Source of the DNA: Pseudophaeomoniella oleicola
Taxonomy: Eukaryota; Ascomycota; Eurotiomycetes; Phaeomoniellales; Phaeomoniellaceae
Assembly (NCBI GenBank): GCA_003868215.1
Contig: QWDQ01000046.1
Location: forward strand, 1 to 64,000
DNA length: 64,000 nt
Direction of reading: 5' to 3'
The position numbers and the translations under genes are program-made. Shown here piece by piece: positions 12,917 to 25,464 of the stretch. The first letter of the stretch is position 1. The number at the start of each line of letters is the position of its first letter. A model generated the notes under the pieces. The model was given only the letters and a program-made list of their open reading frames with translations, had not been told where the DNA came from and did no database searches.

Positions 12917-15156
12917 TTCTCAAGGGATCAAGAATTGCACCTCACATTGCCACACGCACGACCATGGCATGATGGGAATCCAAAAGACAGGTTTGATTTT
13001 CATGTCTTCGTTCTCCTCTTCCTGCTGCGGGATTTTATATATTACGAGCGCGCAAGGCCCGAGGGGTCGATGGCCAGCCATCGATTGGAGTCTAAGACCC
13101 CGGATGGCATCCTTAAGGTATAGTTAGATTGCTGCTTCCGGCGGTATAGGAACGCGTCTGCCGGCAGTTCATAGCCAGGGTAGGGGTAGCGTGTTGTGAC
13201 TTGCCAATGACCAAGGCTGGTCGTCGACAGCAGAAACGACTAATTCGTCAACAGGGTCAAAAGCGAGATCAATCAGGATAGATGTGAGGTGTGATTGAAC
13301 AGCGATGCCGGAAATGAGATGGGGAGGTAAGTCCGGCGACAAAGTTTTGGGGCAGAAGACCATCGTCGTTGGTCATGCAAGAAGATAGTTGTCGGCGAAG
13401 CCACCAAGAAGATGAACTATTGTGAGGTATTACTACGTAAGGCTGCAAGGTGACTATAGTCGCCCCGGACGAGTTGCTGGCGAAGTTACTTATACCCTAA
13501 AGTAGCGAGCTAGGCATGCCTGGACGGGATTGCTAGTGCAGTGATTACCTACTACGTAGCATGCTCCATACCCCAAGAGATCCCAAGAGATCCTATGAAA
13601 CATCCAGTAGATACCTAGATGATTACCTTACCTTAGGTACCAGGTACCTACCTAAGGTAATTAATTAATCGGCGAGTATAAGTGATAGCGGTTGGTTAGA
13701 GACTCCCTGGAGACTGCTGCTTCCTTGGTTGAACAACACCCTCCTGGCTGATACGGTGATCATCTACTGTATTACATAGGTACCTTAGGTACCTTACCCT
13801 TACCTAGGTACGTACATACAGTGTACCTTAGGCACCTCTAGGTACAGGAGAGATACAGGAGAGATACAGGAGAGATACAGGAGAGATACAGGAGAGGTAC
13901 AGGAGAGGTACAGGAAAGGTAATTACGGGAGAGGTACAGGAAACAACATGCAAGGCAAGCAAGATGTGATCGCTTTTCAACCCTTTTCCTTTCCTGACAC
14001 TCGATAATTAAACCTCATCTCGTCGTCTCTTAAACTTCATAAGTACAAAGGTAGGCCAAGTCTATGCCGTCTTCTCGGGCCTTGCATAACCCCCAGGAGG
14101 CATGTCCCGTTCCTCCTCCCTTGATCGAGGCATCGAGGTTCGGGCATCGTCCGTTACGGCAAGTGGGACAGCTGTCACACAACGCTGAGAAAGGCAGTAC
14201 TACGTAGTGCATGAATTGTAACACGCTTCTTGAAGTAATTATTCCTACATTGATGCGAAAGCTAATAGACGAGGCACACACACGAAGCAGAAGCTACACA
14301 GAACATGTCCAGATTCTGGGGTGTGGAAGGGGGAAGAGGTGATACAACGAAACTCCCGTCCGTCTTGGAAGAACCCCCGCAGAATGCTCATGCTCATGCT
14401 CATGCTTATGCCGACACCTGCAGAACGTGAACTCTTGATTTCTGATTTCTGACCCTAAACGCCAGATAGCGTCAGTGACCTTCCTGTCCGATATCGCTAC
14501 AGTCCCCAGTCCACCGTCCACAAGTAGCCACGAGCTGCAACGTAGTGCCACCGTCCACAAACTTCACAGCTCTGTCGGGTTCAGGTGACACCAGACCAGT
14601 TCGCCAGGCACGAAACATCAGAATGCGAACGAGAAGCACCAAGACTTGGGGGCTGATGGAGTAGAGAGCATTGGCGCAGCTCTCATGTCCTCCTTTTGAA
14701 ACATGATACAGGACACAAGATCTCTCAGATGCCACCACAGGTCCTACAGGTTGGCACCATTAATTATCACTGTGAAGGGCTTTATGTACCCATCGAGCGA
14801 TTGCTATCAAGGGATATTTTCTTTGTGTCTCGCGCGCTACTCACTACTTCTGTATGTCTACCTAGGTAATAGGTACAGAGGCACCAACCGAGAGAGTCAG
14901 GATGGATTCAATGAATCTCAGGCACCTCTTGTGATGATACTAAACACCCGCCGTCAAAGCGTCAAGCGCTCATGATAACTACCGACACATTGGGACGCCA
15001 TTATAATTAGTAACTTATATGTTGATGGGAATCTTTGGAAAACATCGCCGAAGTCTAGTTAATTGGTGGGATGCCGCCCCCTTTGCAGATACGCTCAACT
15101 GACTAAAATGTCTCTTGGGGCAGCAAAACAGTCTCGATTCTACAGGATTGATCCAA

Positions 15157-15191
<35 letters not shown>

Positions 15192-16190
15192 ACCTCAATA
15201 TACTACCCAACTGTATATGTCCAAGGTACAGGTACCACATGAATCTATTATCGCCTTATCAAAGCACAAATTGATAGAGTAACTACGTGGGGCAAAAGGC
15301 TGAAAGGAACCTACCTTAGAAAGGCATAGGCGATCGGTAGGAGAACTTCTCCGGCTTCTCTGTTTATTTCGAGATCACTGACCACTGACCACTGTCGTCA
15401 TTCCGCCATCATTCACCATCGAAATTAATTATCATTGAGGCAACTTTCTCCTCTGCTGTCTTCTGACTACGCTGGTTGACTTCTTCTGATGCAGTCAAGG
15501 TGCTGAGCTGGTTTGAGAAGTCGACCGGAACGAATGATCCAATCAACAAAGACATTCCTTGCACTTCATAGGGATAAAGTAGTCGTATGTAACCAATTCT
15601 AGAGAGATCCCGACTGTGGATTGCAGGCAAGACGGCGACGGGTGGGGGAGATGCGAAAGATGAGATAATCGGTTCACTTGACCTACTACGTAGTACGTAT
15701 ATGATGCATCCAGCTTAGATAGTACCTCCTATGGACGTAGTATTTTCTCTGACTCTGTAATTTCATCCATCATCACATTCTCCCAACTCCCATCTGATCC
15801 GAAAACCTCGACAGATGCTAGACAAGCACCTACCTACCGAGATATCAAGATATATCACCATGTGTTACGGACCCGTGCATTATTCGTCGTCTCTTCTCTC
15901 CATTCAGCCGTGAGCAGTCTCATTGCTCTACCGTTCAAGTCGAGACCACCTGTCAACGAGAATAAGCAGCTGATGACCCTACCATCAACGCCTCCGCTGT
16001 AATACGATCACTGCCTCTCCGCAAATTCCTGCTCGTACCAGTGCCGGATCAAAGACTTGTATTCGGCCAGCGCCTTGAATCACGTGCTTGTCTCTCTCAT
16101 CAACATCGGTTGCGTATTGTTGCCTATGCAATGCCCCAGCAATATCTCGTATTGCCATCCAGAACAGCAGTGTGAAAGCCGATCACCACA
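12917..16190. other. long intergenic gap, 3.3 kb, repeat-rich
   Basis: The two flanking genes, both zinc-cluster regulators, are divergent here, so this is a shared upstream region. It holds palindromic runs of TACCTTAGGTACC type (13620-13830), an 11-base tandem repeat (separate entry), TACGTA palindromes near 13430, 13550, 14200 and 15685, CATGCT units (about 14384-14406) and a CT run (about 15161-15188). Short open frames at 14030-14281 and 15409-15630 on the minus strand are unsupported by any recognised family. Confidence 0.65.
13841..13917. repeat. 11-base tandem repeat, seven copies
   Basis: Seven units of GRTACAGGAGA stand head to tail. The first and the last two start with GG and the middle four with GA; the last copy ends AAA. 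A further partial unit follows near 13928. Units are nearly identical, so the array is young or kept uniform. Confidence 0.9.
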
Positions 16191-18682
16191 ATGAGTCTTC
16201 TCAAGATCGCCCCGAAGCTCAACGCAGGTGGTAGCAGTGCTGGCGCCTCGGATTCCAATACCGATCCTACCGCGAACCCCGGTCCGTTGAGAAGGATTCC
16301 ATACGCGTGCATATCATGCAAAAAGGCGAAGACAAAGGTATCTATACTTCCAAAATCCCTGTCACATCCAGTGACTGGCAACTCAGCTCATATCTATAGT
16401 GTAGCGGGCTCCCATCGCCTTGCACTCGATGTAACAAATTGGGAGCAAAATGTGTATTCGACGAGGCAACCGATCAACGAAGAAGGGTCGCCGCAAAACG
16501 CACCACCGAAGACCTGAAGCGTCACCAAGACCGGTGGGGCCAGCTGATGACCACCATTGCACAAGCCAATCATGAAGATCTCTTCCAGCTACAGGGTCTA
16601 GCACAACGTGGAGGCGCAGTCGAGGAAATCGATGCTTTCATCCAATCCAAATTGGGGTTGGGGACCGGTGACAGCGCTCTTACCTCGGGGACGGTTGACA
16701 CGGAGGCAGAGATGACGGGGACAAAAGACCTAAGCTCGCCCTCCACGTCGACGACTCCGCCAGAGCCTGACGGGAAGCGACAGATGATAGGAGAGCTTGC
16801 GGATGGCGAACCCAGACAGATCAGATGGCGGGGTGCATCGGATGCATACCAGGAGGACAACGCTTCGAGACGGAGACCGTCAGATGTAATGGCGGTATCA
16901 GCGTTGTGCGATATTCCACCCATCCGTGTCCCAGTGGATGACTGGATAATGTCAATCGATGACGACGAGGACCTTTTGTCGCATCTCATTTCACTTTTCT
17001 TCACGTGGTCTAACCCATTTTGGAGACTGGTGGACCAGGACATTTTCCTTGATGACATGCAGAACGCTGACGCACCGGACCCCTTGTATTGTTCACCTCT
17101 CCTAGTTCATTCGATGCTTGCTATTGCTTCAGTGAGTAGTCTCGTGATCATTCTTGAGGTCAGAGCAATTCTGATGCATGCTTAACTAGCATTCCTCCGA
17201 CCACAGTGCAGTTTTTTTGGACCAGAAGAATCCCATGACCCGAGGACTCCTCTTCTATCGACAGGCAAGGGAGCTCTGGGAGAAAGAACAGGGAAAAGCA
17301 TCCCTTACGAACATCCAGGCACTTTCGATACTAGCCCTCGAGTATGTGAGCATGCCATGATGATGCTCGGAGCGGTAGGCTGACTGATGTTGAAAGTTCT
17401 CTCATACGAGGTCGAGATAAGTACTGCTGGGAGCTGTTGAACGATCTGCGTAATATGTTTGATGGACTCGGCCTGCGTCGTGATCCATCGGAAGAACGAC
17501 TTCATGGAGTGGAGGATCCTGGGAAATTCATCAGGGTCTGGAGGACAGTATCATGGGCCGTCTTCAACCTCAAATCGTGAGAACCCTTCACGTATGACGC
17601 CGAAATCTACTGACTTGAGGACAGACTGTTCTCTCTTATCATGCTGAAACCACCCGAAATCAAAGTACCTTTGCTTGCACGCCCCTATGTGGATGGCGCT
17701 TCGGCTTCATCATCAGTCTGGCTCCAATATCCAGGTGTCTATCTTCCTCGAGTGATGAGCGCGGATCTTGCCTTTGTCGTAACCAGTGAACTCATGGTCT
17801 TCTGCTCCCGATTGTCTGACCTCATGTTTTCTTATCAGGATTCTTCCGAAAGCAAGCGAAGCCAATATGATGGGAGAGCAATTGCGCGTGAAATTCAAAC
17901 CTGGGAGAGTGGACTTCCGCAGCAACTGCGGTATCACAAAGGGGCTGTCCCCTTGGTTTTCGAACTCCAGTATGTCCTGTCACCATTTGCACCGTAGCGC
18001 AGGAGGGAGTGCTTACGTTTGAACCAGGGTTTGCAAGGCATACGTGAAACTCATGATGTTTTCTTTCTTTCGGCAGTTGCAGATCACACGGGCGCCATCA
18101 GGGGTGGATCACGGCTCTAGTGATGATTTGCACGCAAAGGCTCTTGACGCCGTTCACGAGATCACGGAACTGATGAGGCTCTATCGCGAAGAATTTACGT
18201 TTCAATATATAACAGTCATGATGGTTTCGGCAGCTTACCTTGGCTGCTGCGTCCTTCTTGAAGACATTGCTGATTCACGCTGCGCCAGCGACTTCGTGGA
18301 TCTTTTCCAGTGCTTCTTTGCTGGCGGACACCGATTTCTTTTCGCAAGATCGCTCGCGCAGATGACGCTGTGGACTGCTTCAAAAATGTCTAAGAATGTT
18401 CCCCAACAAGCCTTGGACATGGTTAAAGAAGGGGCACTTGTTGACCCTAACAGTGACGTCTCCCTGGATCGAACAGAACAGCAAGCCACGTCTCAGTCGT
18501 GGCTACCGAGAAACATCCTGCAAACTAGCAGTTTTTTTCCACACTACAACGTCAACAAAGGTGCGAACCCAGCCCCAGCCGAAGACTTCTCTATAGATGA
18601 TCTTGTGCACAAATGGGACGGAATGGGGCTCTCTATGGGACCTATCGACAGCGGATTGGGTACCCGTTCCAAACCGCATTGA
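16191..18682 (+). CDS. Zn2Cys6 transcription factor with fungal middle homology region
   Basis: A nuclear regulator of about 736 residues from six exons: 16191-16337, 16400-17131, 17190-17341, 17397-17576, 17625-17969 and 18028-18682. All are in phase with clear GTATGT/GTGAGT-type donors. The first intron again splits the zinc cluster, giving CISCKKAKTKC followed by CSGLPSPCTRCNKLGAKC-type spacing (Cys-x2-Cys-x6-Cys-x6-Cys-x2-Cys-x6-Cys). After an acidic, low-complexity linker comes the middle homology region: LISLFFTWSNPFWRLVDQD, LLVHSMLAIAS, then GLLFYRQARELWEKEQG and SIQALSILAL-like helices. These are typical of XlnR/NirA-like regulators annotated as C6 factors. The C-terminal half is helical and ends in a low-complexity tail. 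The target genes are unknown; no enzyme gene is adjacent. Confidence 0.92.
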
Positions 18683-21332
18683 CACAACTGGGCGAAGCAT
18701 CATGGACCACAGAACAGCATTAGACGATACAGCCATATAAACACGACCAGAAATGCTAGAATGAATAGTGTCAGGACCAGAAACGATCAATGGATCCCTA
18801 CTATAGCCTTAGATTGGACGGGGACATCTGCTACAGACGAGCCAGATACCGGCACCCATCCTAGAGACAGACAATATTCCCATTCGATTTATGAATCGAC
18901 GATAATATATGAAGCTGAGATAGTTTAATGTTACTGCGCACGAGTACTGATCTAACTCAAGGCTCAAAACCTTTCATTTCGTATGTCAGCATGGGGTGCA
19001 TGATCTTCTGTATCATAGCACATGAACGGAAGGAGTTGTTTTGACCTTGCAGCATATTCCGCCGAAGGAATCGACTCCAGAACCACGAGCACCTGGGTCC
19101 AGCTGTACAGCCACCGTACAAGCCGGCTGGTCTTTTAGTCAATGAGGATGCGACCCATACCCGCCATTCCAGAACATCAATGCCGCTGAGCTCTCAACAT
19201 CATTTGACGATCCATCCATCCATGATGGACATTGCCCCAATTTGCAAGAGTTGGGTTTTCCCAAGTCAATCTTTTCGCACGCCAATTGCAACGATCCCTC
19301 TATTCGGCATCACTTTCGATCTGTAAATGATGCACGGAACAAGGTTATGGAGTAGATCGTTTCCTTCGACGACGAGAGATTCATCACCCCGTGTCGAGAC
19401 TGTGAGAGGGGAGGGTGGGGGTGTGTGCTGAGAGATTTCGTTTGAAGGCGTGGTTAAGGCTTGGATGGGCGGCCGAAAGAGGAGGAGGAGGAGGAAGAGG
19501 AAGAGGAGGAAAGGGACATGAGTGTTGGGCAATTGTTCGAGGAGCTCGGGGATGCGGACGGACGAGAAAGGTCGTTCGCTGTTGTGTCATGGGGTAATTA
19601 GTTTACAATGAGATGAGAAGTCGAGAGCGTCGATAGATAGCATAACACAAGTTACACAACATTATGATACGAAACATACCTCTCTCTACTCTCTCTCTCT
19701 CTCTAGCTCTCTCTCTCTGCGTTTCTCTGCCTGCCTGCCTGCCTGCCTTATCTCTCTCTCTCTCTCTGTCTAGCAAAAGACAAGGTGGTGGTGAACGTAT
19801 ATACATTTTCCAACAATCCCCCCCCCTCCCTTTTACTTACTTACTTACCCATCAACACTGCAAAAAAAAACCCCCATCATCATGATTTTTATCCATATCA
19901 AAAACGGTGTGTTTAATTATGTTGTATAGGTACTTATTCGTTTTTCAATGTTTGTTTCTTCTTCTCCATGGGAAAAAAATTTGATTATTACTTTGTAAGG
20001 AGAAGAATGAAGACTGAAGAATTAAGAATGAAGGATGAAGGATGGTGATAAGCGTGATAATAAATCGATCGAATCCTTTTTAATATTAAGTAAACCCTTT
20101 TTTTTTATCACGCAAGGCTCTTGAAGACAACGAAACGCACGTCGTCCTCATACCGTTTCCGAAGTATCTATATCTATCTAGGTAAATACCTACTTACTTA
20201 CCTAGGGGGTGTGAGGTAGGTAGGTAAGTAAGTAGTCAGTTCGGAAAAAGGAGGGAGTTGGGATTTCGATAGATGGTTTGTTGTTGTTGTTGTTGTTGTA
20301 TAAGGTAGAAAAGAAATAACGAAGGAAAGGAGAGGGTTCTGTGGTACATTATATTGGGGTTTGTAAAGAAGCAGTTTTGGAAAAGAAAGATGTAATATCA
20401 TCAAGTCCATCTCTTTTACACAAAAGTGACAGTATATGGTAGGGTAACGGATGCTAGAAGTTAGAAGGAGGGAGAGAGGTAGGATTACACAAGGAGTAGG
20501 ATTAGGGGCTCCGTGCGGAAAAGAAGGGAGGATTTTTCAAATAACCTAGATAGATGTTTTGGTGAGTGGATGAGTGAGAGGTTGCACAGCTGATATATTG
20601 TGCTGGTATAGGCAATTCTTGGGTGATAGTGATGCGAACTTAAAGAGAGTAGAGCCCTGGAGGGGGATGGGGTGAAGCAGGATCTTGCTGAGAAGTAGAC
20701 CGGATGATGCAGATCTGTTGGATTCCCGAGTTGGTAAGGATTCAAGTCCGCCGTCTCTGGCCGCGTTGGATGAAAAAGGTCATGTGGAAATGTTGATCTC
20801 TGTGTAACAGTGTAACAGAGACAGCTTGGCTCACAGAGAGAAAGGCTATTTGATGGAAGCTGCGCAGCCCCAGACCCCACGACTGGTGCTGGATCAGGTT
20901 GAGGTCATCGTCCTCATGACAAGAAATCGACCTTTTCAGACTTGTCCGTGTCCAATCCAGTGTGGTCTTCTGGCGGTGAGGTAGGGTTTCGTGGTATGTC
21001 GTCTGGTTTGGGCTCAGTCAGATGTGCTCTTTGTGTCATAACGTGGGTGAGATTTGAAATATGGCATGGCCAAGCTGTATGACCATGAGCACAATTCATC
21101 TCATGTCAATGCTCATGTAGCGAAACGCCTGACACAGTGACGTGTTGGTGTCATGTCGACGATATCTTTGTACCTCCCTCGTCGATGAACATATCTCCTG
21201 GACCTTGCTCCTAGATTCTGCTGCTGTTCAATCCCACAGAAAGAAAAAGCTGATAACCATCTTGAGTACCACAATCCGCAACATACGAAGGTAGAGCGGC
21301 ACATGCCGTAGTCATTGTGTTCACTGACCAAC
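18683..21332. other. long intergenic gap, 2.6 kb, microsatellite-rich
   Basis: I see no supported gene. There is a GGA/AGG run (about 19480-19512), CT runs and a CCTG run (about 19680-19770), repeated TACTTACTTACC near 19840 and 20190, and a TTG run (about 20277-20299). A hydrophobic minus-strand frame at 19266-19532 is the translation of the purine run. The stretch is flanked by the 3' end of the regulator and the small Cys-rich frame. Confidence 0.65.
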
Positions 21333-21542
21333 ATGTCTATCCAGATGTGTCATTACCGGCGTATCGAATGCAGAAATTGCTCAGCTCTCATCGTTAATGA
21401 CCCTATAATCCCCTGTGGCGCAGGATGCGGCTCAAGTGACCGAAGAAATACTTGGGCGCCGACGATTCAGAGCGGCGTTTGTGCCGAATGCAGTCTACCC
21501 ACACCGCCACCGAGCAGAGGGAATGGAGCTGTACAGAAATGA
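21333..21542 (+). CDS. small Cys-rich protein, unrecognised
   Basis: A possible 69-residue protein starting MSIQMCHYRR. Eight Cys fall in pairs: ECRNC (CxxC), PCGAGCG (CxxxC) and GVCAECS (CxxC), plus one near the start. This spacing would suit one or two zinc sites. There is no signal peptide, so a secreted effector is unlikely. It ends in a Pro/Ser/Gly-rich tail. I do not recognise the family. Small zinc-ribbon-like hypothetical proteins of this kind are common in Pezizomycotina. An upstream in-frame ATG at 21315 is possible. It stands alone in a gene-poor stretch, so expression evidence would be decisive. Confidence 0.42.
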   Translation: MSIQMCHYRRIECRNCSALIVNDPIIPCGAGCGSSDRRNTWAPTIQSGVCAECSLPTPPPSRGNGAVQK

Positions 21543-21762
21543 AATGCGTGACGGGGACACAATGTCATCATTTGTGACTGGCTGAGACGAAGGGACGAGC
21601 AGGATGGATGATGACCAAGGCACACATGCGGGGTAGAGAGGATATGTCCTCTGGGGATTTGTGCTTATGCTTGCTTGCTTACTGTATCTCATCTTTACTT
21701 ACTTGCATCCATCGTGCTCATCTTCATTGCCTTCTGAGTTCTTGATCGTAATAAAGTAAAAA

Positions 21763-22197
21763 ATGACGGCGAAAAGGATTCTAGTGGTTGCTTATCCACC
21801 TAGTCCATTGTTTCCCAAGCTTGAAGACACTCTAGAAGAGATCATGAATAACCTCGTTGAACATATGTTGGAAACTCTCGGGATCGAGGACCGTACGAGA
21901 TGCATGCCATTGTTATGCGACGCATGGCCGAAGAGAGCGCTGGTCGTATGCGACATTGACCACCCAACGTACAACAACCAGACGGCCCATGAATGTGAAC
22001 GCATCCCCGTGCATGTCATTCATTACCAGACTCAATTCTTGATCCGACAGATTGAAGCCAATAATTCCCAAAATCGATATATCAACGAAAGGGTTGCTGA
22101 GGTGCATGATCGCAACGGGTTTGATATCGCGCCGCCTTATTATGCAGATCATCGAGCCGGAAGGGCTCCGACCTACTACACTCTTTCGAGAAGGTGA
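21763..22197 (+). CDS. hypothetical protein, 144 residues
   Basis: An open frame starting MTAKRILVVAYPPSP, intronless as drawn. It has alternating hydrophobic strands (RILVVAY, RALVVCDIDHPTY) and amphipathic helices (LEDTLEEIMNNLVEHMLETL), so its composition is protein-like. I do not recognise a family. It might be the second exon of a gene that starts at the Cys-rich frame upstream, but no good donor links the two. Confidence is limited because the neighbourhood is gene-poor and the start lacks other support. Confidence 0.4.
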   Translation: MTAKRILVVAYPPSPLFPKLEDTLEEIMNNLVEHMLETLGIEDRTRCMPLLCDAWPKRALVVCDIDHPTYNNQTAHECERIPVHVIHYQTQFLIRQIEANNSQNRYINERVAEVHDRNGFDIAPPYYADHRAGRAPTYYTLSRR

Positions 22198-22871
22198 TTA
22201 TTACATCTCTGTCCAGTATCAATTACCTGCCAAAGACAGGAACAAGAGTAGGAACAGGCTGACTGTGAGTTGAAAGGCGTCAATTGGCCTTGGCAGACCA
22301 GTCGAATGCAGAAGCTAGCCATCAGATTCCTATCGAGTCAGTGCGACCTTAAACAACGCGACTGACAGTAGCCTGAGGGTATATTGGCGTTGAGAAAGAG
22401 ATGGTATTACACCTGATAGTATGGAAGAAGGAGGAAGATGAATGGGACAACGTCGGGAGATTTAACAGTGAGCAGTAGAATCTAAGAACGATATCAAAGT
22501 ACCTATATTTCTAAGCAATGTCTCCAACTTGTAAAATTTTAAATGAAAGCGCTTTGAAGAATAGCATCATCTGATTATTGACAAGTAGAAGATATCTCAG
22601 CCTTGACTGATATGCTTTTGCGTTCCTCTGGTGTATATCATGACTCAATTGCCGTTATCTACTCCTACTGTTGCTACTACAGTGAACACCTAGGGGGGGA
22701 ACCGACTAACAATTATCGGTATGTTGTGCGATCTCGGTTTCAATAGGTTTAGGTTGGCACTTTACGTATAGGAAAAGGCAGAGTAGATGCACATTGCGTA
22801 TATTTTGAGAAATCCTCGGTCATGATGTTGTACAATAGTATCGCGAAAATAGGTATACTGAGAACCCCCAC
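22198..22871. other. intergenic
   Basis: The 3' flanks of two convergent genes. AT-rich with no recognisable coding or RNA gene. Confidence 0.6.
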
Positions 22872-24394
22872 TCAGCCTGACTCTCCACTTTGTTTCCTGC
22901 CCATGTAATGCATCTCCTTCATCTTCTGTAGGTACTTGTCGTGACTTTGATCGTATTTCACATAAACGTCCACCGTCCGGGTGATTCCAGTGTCAGCTCC
23001 CGTGGGAATATCTCGAGACCCATGCTCGGGGTCGATGATGCGTTCCTGGCTCTCGTCGCGGTGCTTTTTTGAATAGAAGTTGCGACGATCGGTACCATCT
23101 TGTGGATGCTCGTCCATGATATCGCCCATCTCATGATTGTACCGGAGGTCGCCGTTGTCTGAGCTCGCTGCTGTAACCCGGCTCCGTCTCGAATTGCCGC
23201 TTCTTTGTTGCCGTGAGGTTGCGCGGCTGGAGCTGTACCACCCTTTATAGACTGGCGTTTCACGCGTACCGTCGCGGCCAGAGATGCAGGGGAGCACTGA
23301 AGCCACAATATGACGCAGAGTTGGGAGGCATGCACAAATTATTCCGAGATTCTCTTCGATGACGGTCCACATCGAGCTGGGGATATTGTTCCATGGAGTG
23401 TCGAGGTGGGAAGTTGCAATGTTAAGGGTGGTAATTCGAAGGATCGACGTCACGCAGACGCTGGAGGAACGTTTTAGTATTCAGCAACGAAACCAAGAGA
23501 CACAAATATGGCCAGATCGCACTTACAATATACCAACAGTAAAGATGCAGCATAGTAACACCTTCTTCCTAGTGGGCAAATGCAACTTTCGGATGACGAA
23601 TATAGGTAGAGCGAAGACCACGAGATCGCTCAGGATATTGAAAGCAGCATTCGCGTACCAAAATGCAGTCAGATTGATACAGGTTCCACCGCCTGGGATC
23701 TTCTTCTTGAAGGCGAATTCCACCGGCGTGCATTGGAAGATGCTAGAGAAGACGGATCCGAGGGAGAAGGCGGAAATGATGGCTATCCAAATGTAGCATA
23801 AAATCTCGAACCAACGTATCATGAAGATCCGGAGATATAGTAAGAGGATGCTGATCTTTGTCAGACCGATGCTGATCTTGTAGAGGATCTGTGCATAAAA
23901 GTATAGCTAGGCAATGAAGATAGTAGCATTAGATGTTTGCGTATCAGGTATAGCATCAGGGCCATACCTCCATGGTTTTTGACAGCGAAGCAGGTGAGAC
24001 ATCCGTGGCATGCTTCCCAAATGCCCATTCACACACTTTGGAGTATCAGTAGAGGTCTTGACGTGCTTCGTATCTGGAGTCGCCTTACCGACAATCATTT
24101 GAATTGATACCACTTCTGCGAGAACCTGATAACACCATGGTCAGCGAGACATGTCCACGATGCCTATGACATCCTGTTCTCCATCCTGAGAATTCAGTCC
24201 CGTTAGAGAAAAGCGAAGCATACAGCGGACACGATAATAACCCAGTCATCTGGTCCTAATCTTCCGACCGATGTCAGCCTTGAGATCAGTCTCGCGGTGA
24301 TAAATAAAGGAGTAATAATGCAAAAGACAAGAGCAGGAAGGGCAAGTTGGTCTGATCGGTCAGGGACATCGCCATAGTGACTGAATAGAGGCAT
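22872..24394 (-). CDS. SAT4/Pth11-type seven-helix membrane protein
   Basis: A fungal rhodopsin-domain (SAT4 family) integral membrane protein of about 414 residues, in the wider Pth11-like group of putative receptors but without a CFEM domain. Exons are 24394-24224, 24125-24089, 24035-23968, 23906-23527 and 23460-22872. The two very short exons are needed to rebuild the family block VSIQMIV, EWAFGKHATDVS, LYFYAQILYKISIGLTKISI. Helices continue through WFEILCYIWIAIISAFSLGS, FQCTPVEFAF, NILSDLVVFALPIFVIRKL and VLLCCIFTVGIFVCVTSILR. The cytosolic tail of about 130 residues is polar, Ser/Arg- and then Asp/Glu-rich. Function in this family is mostly unknown; host or surface sensing is known only for a few members. 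Confidence 0.9.
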
Positions 24395-25464
24395 CACAAG
24401 AAAGTCGATATAACATCAAGGTCATTGAAAGCATGAGCCACAGAGGAAGCATCAACAGTCCTATGGATATCCACTCCGTAACCGTCGTGGAAAGTCATGA
24501 CCAGATCGTAGAGACCAGGCCAGTAGATAAGGTCTCGACGCATAATGGCCATTTTAGATGAGAAGGCTGCCACACTCTCATGATCAGGGGAGGTGCGGCA
24601 GACTCAAGCAGTCGAGCAGGGTAAGGTATCACAATCGGCACCCGATCATCTCGGTTGGAAAATTGGGATTGCGATCCCTTGCGACTCGGCGAGTTCATCG
24701 GAAAAAGGAAAATCGATTGCACGAGAATAGCAAAAGCAAACAGCACGGACGCACATAGATGTGAGCCTCTTTTAGGCTTTCCGTATCTCTGGGAACCTGT
24801 GAGAACCTCTTGTGGCTTAGGTCTCTCCAGGATCTCCGGGTAAAAAGGGCCTGTCACATTGCAATCATCCATTCTCGGTTGCGTTGATCATGCCTGTCGC
24901 GGTGAGTTACATCCACCAAATAGCGATTAGCAGAACCCTTGTCCTGAGCAAGCATCACAGCCACCATGTCATACTACTTCAGGCGATTGCCCTGTTCAAG
25001 TCAAGTGTCGTTTAACGAAAGTTGGAAACCATCTAATCTTGGTTTCGCTTCCATCGACTAAGTGTGTGGATGTGGTGGGGAGACTTCACCTTACGGAACA
25101 CTCATTGGGCATTGGAAAACGCCGTCGATGATCCAATATCGCAACATCCCGACCTCCCACCACAACAATCCCTTCGCTTAGGTCGTGCAGGGAACTATCG
25201 TATATGATGCTGTAACGCTGCCGGGAGTCCCTGGAGTACCTGGTAGAGATGAAGACTGCGCGTCCACCACCTCCGTTGATAAGCAAAAAGGCACCGATTC
25301 AGCCAACATGTCAGTGGCTGATCTGTCTCTGCGCCATTGGATGAAGCAAAATCTATACTTTAGCACCCTGTAAGGACCTAACTCTCCTCTTATTCGTTTC
25401 AAATTCTTCCAGGCCAGGAGAGACCAATCGGTGAATCTCCCAACACTCTGAAGTACGTCAAACC
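24395..25464. other. intergenic, divergent promoter region
   Basis: Shared upstream region of the SAT4-type gene and the hydrolase gene. A minus-strand open frame at 24495-24872 has one hydrophobic stretch (ASVLFAFAILVQSIFLF) but matches nothing I know and is not needed by either neighbour, so I do not call it. Confidence 0.6.

Noticed and set aside
19266-19532. Minus-strand frame with a leucine-rich hydrophobic stretch resembling a signal peptide
   Set aside because: The leucines come from the GGA/AGG microsatellite.
24495-24872. Minus-strand frame with one hydrophobic segment upstream of the SAT4-type gene
   Set aside because: No family, no splice link to the neighbour, and its second half is not protein-like.
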